Shown in pieces: positions 44,201-55,750 of a DNA stretch of 64,000 bases. The translations under genes and the position numbers were made by a program. How positions within the stretch are numbered: position 1 is the first letter of the stretch; each line of letters starts with the position of its first letter. The notes below the pieces were generated by a model. That model did not search any database, was not told the origin of the DNA, and was given only the letters and a program-made list of their open reading frames with translations. The DNA lies in NCBI GenBank assembly GCA_037952775.1, contig JBANAY010000004.1:4154001-4218000 (forward strand). Direction: 5' to 3'. Source of the DNA: Clonostachys chloroleuca. Taxonomy: Eukaryota > Ascomycota > Sordariomycetes > Hypocreales > Bionectriaceae.

Positions 44201-47200
44201 GAGCGGTTGGCGCCGGTTGGGAGGATGCAACAGCTGTGTTCACGGGTTTAGGCTTCAAGAGCTTGCTACCGTAGTCTTCCATATCGTCCATTCGGGAACC
44301 ATTGATGTTGGTAATGTCTCCCAGAGGCTCTTTGGCAAACAGATCTGTCAATTTCTTCTGCTTCATCTTGTCATCTTTGATATTGATCCTCCTCTGCAAC
44401 CAGTCAGGGTGAGGGACTCGAGGCACAGGATTGCGAACCTTTTGCAAGGCTGCAGGAATCGTAATCAACTTCTGGATCACGGACCCCAAACGCTCTAGAT
44501 AGTAATTCCAGTCGAGCAGTGCACGTGGATCAGTATCAGATGGTTCCTCCTTGAGCCACTTCTTCAAGTAGGTTCTCTTGACAGTCTCATCTGCGGAGAA
44601 AATAGCCACTGGAACAGCTCTTTCTGTAACGGGGGCATTTCGAGGGCGGGAGCAGATAATAAACTTGCAATTTAGACCCTTGTCCTTGACCATTTGTTCG
44701 CCTAAAAAGTCCGCCAAGCGTCGAGCGGTTGTGATACTTGTTGACTTCTGTGTGCCGTATTCCTCCAGTGTCTTGGACATGCTTCGGTTTTCGGAAATCA
44801 GCTCCATGAGCTCTTCATCTGCGAGAGTCGATCCTTTACTGTGCAGCACATCCAGCCACTGATTGGCAACTTTGGCAACAGCAGTATAACACTGCTCGAG
44901 ATTCGTGCCTTCCAGGAAGAACTTGAAGATCTGCTGCTGGAAGATTTTAATAAGCTTCAGCTCACCACGACGCTTCACTTCGAAACCTTTGAGCTCAGCA
45001 AGACTTCCATCATCGTTGAAAACCGCATAGCGTTTCTTCAAGTTCTTGTCCTCCTCCTTCGAAGTTGGGAGAATCATGGCTTTGTAGGGACCGTCGACCT
45101 CGAAGAAGATGGAATTATCACTATGCGTCTCATATTTGTGTTTCTTATCATCAACCAGTGTCTGGTATTGATGATTCGTGAAGCGGCCATGAACCAAGTG
45201 GTTCAACATCACACAGGGATATGAAATGTTCAGCTTTTTCCCATTCTTCATCTTGAAAGAGAAGTTCTCGGGGAATGTGGCTGGAAGCATACACCAAATA
45301 CCATCAGTGTCGAGCTCAAGTGGACGCCCAAGGCGTTCAACCAGTTGACGCGCCATCTGAATGATATGAGCTCCTGTTAAACAGGTGACACCAGCCATTT
45401 CAAGAGAGTACCATCGAGAACCCTTTCTCATGACATAGCCGTAGAACGAGTTCAGAATGACCTTATGTGCCAATTGCAGAGAATCATACAAGACAATCAT
45501 CTTTTTAGCAGCTTCCACTTCGCTCGCGGCAGCACCCGAAGATCGCAGACTATCGGTCTTGCCCTTCCAGACTTTGGTTTTGCCCTTGTAGTCGTATCGT
45601 CGATCACGGAAATCTCGCACCGTATTGATATAAAATGGATTCTCTCTTTGGCAGATGATTGCCTCGCGAACAATGGTGGTTGAATCGTGGATCTTGTGAT
45701 AGATCTTTTGTGAGTATAGTTGCAGGCGTTTCCTGATCAGGTTTGCTCGTTCGTCCGCCGGTAACTCTTGGAATGTTCTTGGTGGCGCATATGGCGTTTT
45801 CCCCGGGAACTTTTCGTTCTCAAGAGCATTCCGGATCATGTTGTATTCGTCTCTCTTGGCTGGAATATACTCTCCTCTCCAGGCCCAGGGCAGCCTTCGA
45901 TCACACGTCTTGCCAGGGCGGTTGAAGTCGCAAGCAGCACAGTCTGACTCTTGGACCATAGAATCCGGCTGCAATCGGTTGGTCGTCATAATGTTAGGGT
46001 ACATAGATGCAACATCCAAATGGTAAATCAACGGCCGTTCGTGTCGATTGGGGGTATTCTTCAGCTTTAACAAACGCGCAGCGATTTGCTCTCTGACCTC
46101 ATCGTAGTTCTCCACATCTTCAAGCTTCTTGTTTTCTTCCACGGTAACGACGAACTTCAAAGCATTATCCAAATCATTGAGTAGTTCATCAATTGCTCCT
46201 GGGTCCACAGAGAAGTCGACAGGAATATCAGCTCGGAAAACACCAGCTTCGATACTTTCGACGTGGCCACCCACGTATGTCTCTGAATCGAGCAAGTGCC
46301 CGTCCCAGAAGGCTTCCTTCGGAGCTATATGCTTATTGGGTAGCACGATGCCTTTCTGGTAAGCCTGCACCATGAGAAGCATTTCGCAGAGGGTTCCGGT
46401 TCCTTTTCTCAGAACATCATCGCCACCTAACGGTAAGATGGTACAAAGCGAGAAAATGAAAGGATGGACGTATTTCATATACAGATAGTAGGTCGCAACA
46501 GCGTCGGAAACGGAGTATTCTGCCAAGGTCTGAGGTCTCTCAGCAGCGTAAGGAGTCATAAGTTCTGGGTCAAGTTCGTCGGGATGGTAGCCGAGTTTGG
46601 CTACAGTGACAGCTTTCAAGCCTCGAGAACCTTGGGGTAGATAAGAATCTCGATTTACCCAGTGAAAACAGTCCATGTGAACGCTGTAGTTGCACTTGAA
46701 TTGGTCCTCACTGTCCTTTTTCCAGCCAATTTCCTGGTATAAGTCGATGCCGTTCACGCTCGCTCGTGCTTCAACGAAAGGCCAATCGAAGAAGTCACCG
46801 TTGTAAGTTGCAATAACCGTAGGCCTTGCTTCCTTAATATGCAAAAGAAACCTCTCAAGGACAGCCTTCTCATCGGGTTCGTTGAAAATCATAAACGGAC
46901 CTGGGTATTCGGGTTTGGGTGTATAGTCGAAGTCCCCAATATCTTCCGACACAATCTCACGATTTGTGATGAGGAAACCTTGACCATCAATCATGTATGA
47001 AATCATCATGACTTGGTCGGTTGCGGCATCGGGGAACTTCAACGGCATTTTCGTTGTCTCAATATCAAAAGCGAGAACCACTGGTTCCGCAGGCAGCGAC
47101 CTGCTCTCATTAGGTGTGATCTTGGTAACGCCGTGCTTGGCTTCAACGAAGTACCAGCCACCAGCTCTGATATCTGGACAAGGTCAGCAAAAAAGAAACC

Positions 47201-48036
47201 CAAGTAATAGACTTGTTCACCGAACCTACCTAAATCGATCATTACTCGAACATGATATGGGACATCGTATTCTCGGATGTCAACAATAAAATCGCTTGCA
47301 TCAACAGAATTATTCATTAATCTTTCGTCATCTCGTGAATCGTCAAAAAGGTCAAAGTTGCCGCTCGCTCTAGGCTCCTAATTAGCACAGTGTAAAATAT
47401 TCCAGGATTAGTCGAAGGGTTGACGTACGATACGACTTCTGCATATGCATCCATTGCGTTCATATTCTTCCTATTTTTTTCTGCGATCGGAAGGAGGTCC
47501 CTTCTTGCCGCCAAGAGGTCGGTGACATTAGAGAACCTCAGTTCCAGGAACGTTCGTTTGTAACCCATGAGGTGATTGGGCATGTCAAGATCATCCTTTT
47601 CGACTCTCTTGACCGACTTGACCACTCCATCGCCGGGGACTCTCTTTACCCATTCTTCGACTTCCGACTCGTGGCCCCTCTTTGTCGCAATGAGGAAATA
47701 AGGTTCGTACTCGACAGTAGCCTTGAAATAGTTGCCGTCTTCTTCAAGGAAATAGCAGTCAAGGGCAGCTCGACCGGCCGGTATTCTTTCATCCTCGATA
47801 GACGTAGGCTGGACATTGACTAACCAACCCTCCTTCTTCTTGCCACTCTCGAAGCGCGCGAAGCCCATGTTCTGGTCGATACTATGAGCCTGTCTGGTGC
47901 GCTCCCACTTCTCGTCGGCCGAGGTCCCCTCCGCCCGTGAAGAGGCGGCAAATGTCCGTGATTTTCCATGGTATGCAATTTTTCCTCCTCTTCTGAAGCC
48001 CTTCTGCGGGGCGCGCCGCAAGCTGGTGTTGGGCAT
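41283..48036 (-). CDS. pol2: DNA polymerase epsilon catalytic subunit A (Pol2)
   Basis: This is the leading-strand replicative polymerase with proofreading exonuclease. Predicted exons are 48036-47434, 47377-47230 and 47173-41283, giving 2,213 residues. The N-terminal half has the exonuclease site (FDIETTKM, D287/E289, matching the yeast pair) and YNGDFFDWPFVEAR. Polymerase motif A is DVASMYPNIMTTNRLQPD; motif C is the epsilon-type ELDTDGIWCM. The C-terminal half is the inactive polymerase module, ending in two cysteine clusters (CysA CDSC...CGFC; CysB CQRC...CTCS) and the usual helical tail. CysB is needed to bind Dpb2. The first intron donor (GTATCG) was chosen because it restores AYAEV|EPRASGNFDLFDD. 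Everything else is one continuous frame. MCB-like sites lie upstream. Confidence 0.97.
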
Positions 48037-48694
48037 TGTGACGAACGAACTATGCCGGCCCCGCCGCGCAGGAGAAATATCGAGTGTCGAAAGGGGAGAG
48101 ATCTAATGAAAGTCTCTTCTAGTCATTGGGTGTTATTATTAAGATATTCGACTTATTCCGGTAAGTTTGTCACCCTCAATGGCGTGGAGGCGTCGAAAGC
48201 GAGATGTGTTGGACTGGATCTATGGTTTATTACTACAAACCCGGCAACATAAAGTCGAGTTGGCCAAACTAAAGAAGACATTTTGGGGTGAGACGCGTTA
48301 GGACGCGACACGGGACGCGACGTGATGCTCATCTGCCCCACTATAGTTTAATGGATTTTTCCCTTCAGTCTCTCTGGTCAATTGTCATGCAAAAGTTGGC
48401 TAGGTGATTGGTCGCATGGTATGCACGCATTACGTAGTTGACTGGTTAGTCGGGAAGGCACGTTATGTACATTTCAGATGAGCGTTTGCGCAACATCAAA
48501 GAGTTCGTCTCGCTGAGAGTTGGCCTTTCGTTCAGCACAAAGAGCAATGATTCATTAACCTTATATATAGGTATATATATGAGGAACATTTATGAGGGGA
48601 CATTTTGATACATTATTAATATCACACAGAAGAAAAGCCAATCGTTACCAGGCCCAAATGATAATCAAGGTGCCATTTTGCTGTGTCTAGTTGT
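48037..48694. other. Intergenic between pol2 and mdm35
   Basis: About 660 bp containing the pol2 promoter, with its MCB-like cluster at 48293-48320, and the 3' region of mdm35. A TATATATAGGTATATATA stretch lies at about 48563-48580. Confidence 0.5.
48293..48320. promoter_or_regulatory. MCB-type cell-cycle boxes upstream of pol2
   Basis: A perfect MluI cell-cycle box ACGCGT lies at 48293-48298. Two one-mismatch copies ACGCGA follow at 48303-48308 and 48315-48320, about 260-285 bp upstream of the pol2 ATG. In yeasts MBF binds such boxes to time replication genes to G1/S. Function here is inferred from position and the gene's role. Confidence 0.6.
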
Positions 48695-49159
48695 CTATTC
48701 TTCAGCCATATTAGCACATGGAGTCTTACAGAAGACAGTTCAACTCACTTTTTGGAGATAATAATCTCACATCATTCTCTTTGTTGTCTTCGCGAGCCTC
48801 GTCTAGCAACTTGTCGATGCCTCGATCTTTGAGCGCCACCTGCGGACTGTTAACAATAATCGACTCAGTGTAAGGCAGCTCAGGCCAAGACAACTGACCT
48901 TGAGGCACTTCTGGTACTCTGCAAACAAGCCAGCGCATTCTTGACTGTTTTTCTCTGCACCGCGCAAATACTCTAAACACTCTGTCAGCATTTTGATATT
49001 GAGCTAGGCGGCGATGGAAGACTTACTCTCGCTGTACCACTTCAAGAAGCAAGTATCGTAACGTCTGGGCTATCGGTCAGTACCGGGCATGGCCTGCTCG
49101 CGAATAGCCGGCACTCACTCTTTGACATCATTGCATTCTGGTGCTAGCGATGCAGACAT
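48695..49159 (-). CDS. mdm35: Mdm35 (TRIAP1-like), twin CX9C mitochondrial intermembrane-space protein
   Basis: Mdm35 partners Ups1/Ups2 in moving phospholipids across the mitochondrial intermembrane space. Predicted exons are 49159-49119, 49064-49027, 48972-48899, 48839-48749 and 48699-48695, giving 82 residues. The protein starts MSASLAPECNDVKERYDTC. It has both CX9C motifs (C-NDVKERYDT-C and C-AGLFAEYQK-C), and YLRGAEKNS and the ALKDRGIDKLLDEAR block of the family. The last exon would supply only AA TAG after a 49-nt intron, ending ...LLSPKK. If that intron is retained, the frame runs to 48726 and ends SELNCLL instead. Five exons in 250 coding bases is unusual but every junction keeps phase. 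It was missed as a single ORF because of this fragmentation. Confidence 0.88.
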
Positions 49160-49914
49160 TATGGCGGCTTGAGAACTCAATAGATAAGATCTGTATGCTG
49201 GGTTCAAGTTGAAGCTTGGAGAATATATCTAGCGGGAAAGAATGGATCCTTGCTGATGTGGGTCGAGTCATCTGCCAGTAGAGAGTTACACTGATTTGCT
49301 AGCAGCTGCATCTAGAGATCGGGAGGCTCGGAGTCGATACTGGTGGCGAGTCTCGTTTCCCCCATTGGCAGTGAAACCCTAGGATAACAATTCTAAAATT
49401 CCATTTACTTCTTTGTCTGGGAGATGCTATATTAGTCAATAAAGCAGGTGACAGACACCACCGAGGTCATCCAGTTACCAGGCACTTTATACGACAGTTC
49501 TGGGTGCTAACTAGCGCTTTTGAATTCTAGCCCACGAGAAAATCAAGATATGAAGTTGTATGAAAAGCACCATCACCTCAGGCCACATATCGCCAATTAC
49601 AGTAGTAGGAGTAGGCAATAAACGACAGCTGGTGTTGGTAACTTGCAAATGGAAAAAGGCACCATAAAAGTGGATAAGATCTGGACTCGACTCACCCACC
49701 AGACCATCTAACAGCTCCCCACATCCCCAGCTCTTAACGTCGCGTTCACCCTTGTACACGCGACAAGCCGCCACGACCTGCAGCAGCCGTCTGCTAATAC
49801 ACGTCTACCGGGCGAGAAGCCCCCCCGGCCAATGATATCACCTCCATTCGCTTATCTCATTGATCTAAATTCTCGTCTTTTTCCCTTCCTCTTGTTCGTC
49901 TCGGGATTTGCGAG
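49160..49914. promoter_or_regulatory. Divergent promoter region, mdm35 / DEK_C protein
   Basis: About 755 bp between divergent starts. No strong motif is recognised, and the last 60 bp before 49915 are pyrimidine-rich. Confidence 0.4.
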
Positions 49915-51210
49915 ATGGCGCCTTCCGAAAAGGAGCTAGAAGCTGCACTAATTGATGCGACCTGTGCAGTTTACGAGGCGGAACCCGACGCGACCAGCGT
50001 CAACAAGGTTCGCAAGCAGGCCGAAGACAAACTTGGGCTTGAGGATGGCTTTTTTGCAGATGGGGACTGGAAGAGCAAGAGCAAGGAAATAATCAAGAAA
50101 TATGTGGTAAGTCTTAGGTTGTCTGATTGTAAATAGGACCTGAAGTAACCATGAAGCCACGTATAGGACAAGCTACTTGACGGCTGGTCTCCAGGACAAG
50201 ATGGCGATAACAGCACAGGAGGAAAGAAGGGAGCGAAGCGTCAGTCTGCCGAAGCGAAGTCTCCAAAAGCCAAGCGACAGAAAACAACCAGCCAGCCGAA
50301 AAAGAAAGTAAACAAATCAGAGTCATCCTCAGAGCTGAGTGAACTAGACGAGGACGAGCTCGAGGACGAACCAGCCCCGAAGAAGAAAAAGAAATCTCAG
50401 CCTCCCAAGAAGAAAGCAGTATCGCCAAAAGCACAGAAGAAAGAGAAACCAGCAAAGAAGGCCGCTCCTCGAAAAAAGGCTCCGCTTTCGGACGATGAGG
50501 ACGATGAATTGACTCCAGCCCCATCCACTTCAGAAGAGGCCGAGGTCGATGTCGAAAAGGAGGAGCATCAATCAAAAGTTGAGCCGGACGATGAGGCCAA
50601 GCCGCCAAAGGAGGAGAGCGCCCAACCCCCTGTCGATGAAGAGGAAGAGTACTCAGATGTCATCGACGAACCGCCACCGCCAAAACGAAAGAAGGGTACC
50701 AAGAAGGAACCTGCGGCCAAAACCGCCAAGCCCACCAAGTCAGCGACCAAGAAACCCACCGATGACGACCCGCAAGAGATTGAGATCAAAAAGTTACAGG
50801 GCCAGCTTGTCAAGTGCGGCATTCGGAAGCTTTGGCATAATGAACTCAAGAGCTGTGGAGATGATTCCCATGCCAAGATTCGCCATCTGAAAAAGATGCT
50901 TGCGGACATTGGCATGGACGGGCGGTTCTCAGAGGCAAAGGCACGCGAGATTAAGGAAAAGCGCGAACTCATGGATGAGCTTAAGGCTACTCAGGAAATG
51001 AACGCGTTATGGGGGAAGGCCTCAGAAGGACGAGCAAGCCGTAGCAGGGCCAAGGTTCAGAGCCTGAAGGTTGACAGCGATGGGAGTGAGAATGAAGAAA
51101 ACGATGACAAGGAAGACGAGGAGGACGAGGATGAAACGACAGCCGCAGCCCGGCGGAGGAGGGCACGAGCCGACCTGGCATTTTTAGATGACGATAGTGA
51201 CTCCGATTAG
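49915..51210 (+). CDS. DEK_C-domain acidic/basic chromatin protein with a HIRIP3-like helical domain
   Basis: Exons are 49915-50106 and 50167-51210 (60-nt intron, phase 0), giving 411 residues. Residues 1 to about 70 resemble a DEK C-terminal domain (ATCAVYEAEPDATSVNKV ... IIKKYVDKLLDGW). A long KKXK/EDE-rich disordered middle follows. A helical segment at about 275-345 (IKKLQGQLVKCGIRKLWHNE, DSHAKIRHLKKMLADIGMDG) resembles the conserved domain of HIRIP3-type histone-binding proteins. The tail is very acidic (DDKEDEEDEDE, DDDSDSD). A nuclear role in histone or chromatin handling is inferred from these similarities; I do not have a firm ortholog name. It is convergent with the aldose 1-epimerase, stops 195 bp apart. 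Confidence 0.75.
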
Positions 51211-51405
51211 GAGAGGTTTGTTTTCTGGAGTTGAGTTAGGGGATAATTTTACGGCCTTGCCAATTGTTGTCGTGGGGTTATGACACACAGCATGTAAAAA
51301 CATAATGACCAGTCAAAATAACGCATCAAATTTCATTAATAAATGGTATCCAACCCTGCCTGTGTATCCGTAGAACGACCAAACCAGAATCATGCCGAGT
51401 GTCTC

Positions 51406-52440
51406 CTAATCCTTCCACGCCTTATACACAATGCGAGTGCCGTATGTTTCACCCTCCTTCAAGAGCACCTGGCTCTTCCACTCCGGTACGTTGGCGGCGT
51501 TCACCCATCGGCTGGGCTCACAACAGAAACCGGCACGGTGACCCCTTGCAGGCAGTCCATCAACAGCTGGAACGTCAATTCCGTGGCCAGTGTAGAACTG
51601 GAAGCCAGGTTCCGTGCTGAGAACCTCGAGGTGGATGCCAGTTCCAGGGTGATGGGCGGTGATATTTACCCTGAGGGGAGAGTTGCGAGTATCCACGGGT
51701 GTAGACGAAGGGTCGGTATCAATTGTAAAGCAGTGGTCAATGTCAGGCCCAGTTGACGTAAGTAAGAAGGGCTTGCTGGTATCGAGACCCGGGAAGGGTA
51801 CCGGGCCACTGGTGGGAATGGCAATGTCATCTATAGGAAGGTGTTGATTTGTAGCCAGCGTGACGGTAGTGCCGTCAAAGGTCGGCGCATCCACGCCGGC
51901 AGGGTTGAAGTAGGAGTGATTCGTCATGTTGATTACAGTCTCAGCGGCACCACCAACCAGCTTAGCCTCATAATCTATGCCCAGAACAATGACATCCTTG
52001 CCCTCTGCATTGCGCTGAGTACCGGTAGTATATGTGACCTTCACCTCAAGGGCACCAGGGAAACCCTCGTCGCCGTCCTCGCTCAGATAGGTGAACTCGA
52101 CGGTCTCGCCTCCCTGAAGACCTTCAACGCCGGGGATCTCGCGAAGACCAACAGCCTTGGGACCATTCCAGACCTTCTTGCCCCAGCCACTGGCACCACC
52201 ATGAAGAGTGTTGCCCCGGTCATTGTTGAAGAGGGGGTAGGATTTACCACCATTCACAGATTCAACCTTGGCATTGGAAAGACGATTGGCAAACCGGCCT
52301 ATGGTTTCACCAAAATATGGGCCGTTATGCTTGACATACTGCTCAGCTGTCTCAAACCCCTGGACAATGTTAATGCCATTAACCTTGAATTTCTGAATGA
52401 TAGCTCCCAGAGGGAGGAAGGTGAACCCCGAATCGGTCAT
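51406..52440 (-). CDS. Aldose 1-epimerase (galactose mutarotase family)
   Basis: This enzyme interconverts alpha and beta anomers of aldoses such as glucose and galactose in the cytosol (first step of the Leloir pathway). It is one exon of 344 residues from ATG 52440 (MTDSGFTFLPLGAIIQKFKV). Family motifs are present: GETIGRFANRL, NTLHGGASGWGKKVW, the catalytic-His segment NMTNHSYFNPAG, IDHCF and the catalytic-Glu segment GFCCEPSRWVNA. The frame stays open to an ATG at 52668, but the extra 76 residues match nothing in the family and were left out. No GAL-type neighbour genes are present. Confidence 0.93.
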   Translation of the reverse strand: MTDSGFTFLPLGAIIQKFKVNGINIVQGFETAEQYVKHNGPYFGETIGRFANRLSNAKVESVNGGKSYPLFNNDRGNTLHGGASGWGKKVWNGPKAVGLREIPGVEGLQGGETVEFTYLSEDGDEGFPGALEVKVTYTTGTQRNAEGKDVIVLGIDYEAKLVGGAAETVINMTNHSYFNPAGVDAPTFDGTTVTLATNQHLPIDDIAIPTSGPVPFPGLDTSKPFLLTSTGPDIDHCFTIDTDPSSTPVDTRNSPLRVNITAHHPGTGIHLEVLSTEPGFQFYTGHGIDVPAVDGLPARGHRAGFCCEPSRWVNAANVPEWKSQVLLKEGETYGTRIVYKAWKD

Positions 52441-54463
52441 GGTGAAACCTGGGTACTGTTGCTGAAGAGTGAGAGATACTTGGACCAATAGGCCAGACGA
52501 TATAGCTTTCAAGCGGGATATTGGTAAGCAAGAGGCAAAGCTAGGCCTTTGGCAAGGGTAGGGAGAGGGCAAGTGGCCATCTTTAAATGCAGCATCCGTG
52601 TTCGTGTCATTGGTAACGTACTGTGGGGTGAAACCTGATTTCAGCCTATTTACACTAGTAACACGCATCTGTACAAGTGAGGCAATAAGGTCTTGGCGTG
52701 GTTGTTCAAAAAGCAGCCTATTCTAGCGGATCTACGGGAACAAAACCCACCCGATTTATGGTGCTACAGGACTTATCCGGCCGCCGGGCCTACTGCGGTA
52801 GTTTTGGTTGCTCGTTTCGAGAACACTTGTCGACCAGGGCCCCTCACTTCGAAACGCAATTGTTGAAAGTACGATACTATGTAATCTGGCCTTGTTGGAT
52901 CCTTGCAGCCCTATGAACGCTGGTAGTCTCTCTTGCTACATTGTGTCTTGCATAGAAAAGCTGTTGAATGAATTGCTGGTGGCTGGTCGTTGGCTGTTGT
53001 TAAACTGGCTGCTAAACTACCACCTGCTGAACTGCTGCTAAACTCAACTGACTCCTCAGTGCTGAATAGGTTGCAGTATGCTAGATTGGCTAGAGAGATA
53101 CAAGCTAATGAAACACAGATTTCTAATTACTTCTAAATATGACGATTCCCCATGCAACTCGCAGAATCAATAATTTTTCTAGTGCAGACTTACCCCTCTC
53201 AGATGAGAGCAAGGGTGCTGGGGAACAGTGAGGGGCCGTCGGATGAGAAGGCCCCAATCTCACTGGAGCGGGTCAACAAGCCAATACCACCATCTCGATA
53301 CTACTCATGTGAATTATTGAATATATCAGTCATGGGAAATACTCACTGATACAACAAATCTACGTGCTTGAAGTGTCTAGCCACTCATGCTACCACCTGC
53401 GGGTTCAAGCCCGCTAGATACGTTCCTTATCCTCTCTTTGTTCATCGCCAGTCCCTCATTCTCTACGATACAAGAGGTAGGTAAACTAGCTGCATCTTAC
53501 TTCCACTACCATGAAAACTTCCGCATAGGTAGTTGTCCAACAATGCATCCTCAATAAGCATGAGGTGCTGAGTTAGATTCGCAAATAACACCGATGACGA
53601 CCTTTAGCTGCCTGTGCCGTCTGAGATGGGCACAGATGTAGGGCAAGATGACACTCTGTAATTGTACTGGTGCACGCTGAGGGTCACCCTGCGGCACGGG
53701 CAGGATGAATTTGAGTGCTGTCGATTAGGCCCATACCACACCTAGCTTACAAGCAAAATGCTGCTGCTTTGGGCAATGCCATCCCTACCAAGGATGTAAT
53801 CGCAGGATGTCCAGCTAGCCGGATCGTTCGACTTCTGACAATCCTGAAGCAACTCACTATGGTTAGGGCTAGGTCGCTCCTCACCGACAGCATTTGCGCG
53901 ACAAGATATCTATACCTCTCAGCTAACTACTCAGAAAAATCACTAGCGACTTGTTCAGATCAGATGGCCAGGTAGGCAGTAAATGTCCACGTGCCACATG
54001 GTGGTTGACAGGCAGACATAGCGGCGCCAAGGTACCATGGCGGCTCATCAGTCATGCAGCGCAATGCATCCATGCTTTACTGGTATGGGTGCGCGGGTGT
54101 AGTGGCACTTCCCGGCTCGGGGTGCTGCAACCAATTGACACGCCAGGGCAGCTCTTTGATTCACCCCAAGGCTGGCGCCAGTGTCAGCGTCTTTGTGCTA
54201 CAAAGTGAAGTGCTAGCGAGCAAGTGCTGGGTGGCTGGTCATTTGCCTCACACCGAGTTTAACCCCACGTGAACAACTCACCACACCTATGCGATGCTCG
54301 AGTTGAATTAATCGAAACCCCTCCTTTGCTATTTCAACATGGCCGCGATGGAGTGAGTCAAAGCACAGGGCAAGCTCTTCCTAGTTCTGCTCTTTCTCCT
54401 TGTGCTGACTTGCGCCACGTATCCAAATTCTTCACTACTACACACCAAAGCCGGCCTTCCACA
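52441..54463. other. 2-kb region without a supportable gene
   Basis: It contains the epimerase promoter and a long stretch of normal GC content with only short ORFs. At 52950-53045 there are loosely repeated CTGCTAAACT/CTGCTGAACT words. 53715-53975 is an 86-codon open frame with no recognised domain. A decayed transposon is possible but I found no terminal repeats or enzyme motifs. Confidence 0.4.
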
Positions 54464-55297
54464 ATGACCGAGACGCCAAAAGCTACGCCCAAGCGGAAGC
54501 GAGGGCCCGAGACCATACTCGCGCCTATCCCATTCTCATTTGACCTGTCACAGAGCACTTCGAGTGATGATGGCAGTAACAGCCCTAGATCCAATGTCGC
54601 ACACAGATTCCGAGGCCTACTACTCGAGACCGCTGAAGGTGGGGGCGGGGTACCTGAAGGTGACGACGACCGTAGCGGCTATTCAAGTAAACGACGGAAA
54701 CCAGATGAAGCCATAGTGGTTGATGGACTCGGCGAATCTGATACCCATGCTCCAGTCGCCATCTCCGAGGGCGAGGTTGACACAGGGGCAAGCTTCAAGC
54801 CGGCTGCACAGTTGCATTGGGACGATACCATGATAAGGGCCGAGCCAGCCACAACCGACCCAGCTGAGCCCACTTCCCAGCAGCCAAAACCCAGAATCAG
54901 GAAAAAGAAAAGAGCAGGCACACCACCCCCACGGCGACCCGGGATGGCGGATGAGGACGAGGACGAGAGAGAGATTGTTGACCCAGTCCGTGCCGCGCTT
55001 ACTTGGCAGGAGGACGAGATCACCATCTATGATCCGGAAGACAAAGAAGACGACGGTACTGGTATCAACGGTGTGGGCTTCAAACCCACTCCCGCCATTG
55101 CTCAGGCAAGAGTGATGAAGAGGCGCCAACAGATTGCCGATTACCGTAAACGCGAAGAAAGCGACGCCAGGGCCAAGAGAAGCCAAAGGCGTCACGCTGC
55201 TATCAAGCTTGTTTCTTCCTCCGAGCAATCGCCCGCCCGACGAAAGGTCAAGTTTATGGAAGGAGAAAGCCTCGCATTCGTAACAATGACTTCGTGA
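54464..55297 (+). CDS. Uncharacterised fungal protein, charged and largely disordered
   Basis: This is a single-exon frame of 277 residues from ATG 54464 (MTETPKATPKRKRGPETIL). I do not recognise a named family. The N-terminus is basic (PKRKRG, a likely nuclear signal), the middle is acidic with a KKKRAGTPPPRR patch, and the end has a more ordered, conserved-looking block (ALTWQEDEITIYDPEDKEDD, GTGINGVGFKPTPAIAQARV) followed by a basic helix (MKRRQQIADYRKREES, RAKRSQRRHAA). The frame opens upstream to a non-ATG codon at 54269; the first good ATG context (CACAATG) is 54464. Nuclear localisation is an inference. It is convergent with cox20. Confidence 0.72.
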   Translation: MTETPKATPKRKRGPETILAPIPFSFDLSQSTSSDDGSNSPRSNVAHRFRGLLLETAEGGGGVPEGDDDRSGYSSKRRKPDEAIVVDGLGESDTHAPVAISEGEVDTGASFKPAAQLHWDDTMIRAEPATTDPAEPTSQQPKPRIRKKKRAGTPPPRRPGMADEDEDEREIVDPVRAALTWQEDEITIYDPEDKEDDGTGINGVGFKPTPAIAQARVMKRRQQIADYRKREESDARAKRSQRRHAAIKLVSSSEQSPARRKVKFMEGESLAFVTMTS

Positions 55298-55750
55298 GGG
55301 GAGACGGAATCATTGCATTGGTCATTCATCTAATCGTTCTTGTTCAATCCCATCGGCTTGCTTGATCTCAATTCAATATCATGATACGGCGTTGGGGGTG
55401 TCTGTTTTTAGGAGGATTATTGTACCAAGCGCTCCTCGGCTATTCTAGCGACGTCTTTTCTTTTTCTTTTTGGAAGTATTGGCGGGCTCCAAGCTACAAG
55501 ACTGGAACCCATAGCTTTTTCTTTGTGGTTATATTATATCTGGTTATATCCCATTTTGCAGGAAGCCTCTCTGTTGGTCAGTATAAAGACTAGCTAATTT
55601 GAGACACGTCTGGCATCCAAATCTTGCGTATTATGTATTCATGTCCCAAAAGATTTTCCAGGATGATATGTCTATCCGTACATCGAGCGTTGCCAAGTAT
55701 TGTACAAGCTCGGGACTCCCAAGCAATTTATACATGTGTAACTTTTCCTC
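55298..55750. other. Intergenic, convergent 3' region before cox20
   Basis: About 450 bp, AT-rich, between convergent stops. No further feature is seen. Confidence 0.5.

Noticed and set aside
52441..52668. 76-residue N-terminal extension of the aldose 1-epimerase
   Set aside because: It matches no family sequence; the internal ATG at 52440 gives the normal N-terminus.
53395..53425. tRNA-like T-arm (GCGGGTTCAAGCCCGC)
   Set aside because: The stem only closes with a 6-nt loop, and no matching acceptor, D-arm or anticodon arm is found upstream or on the other strand.
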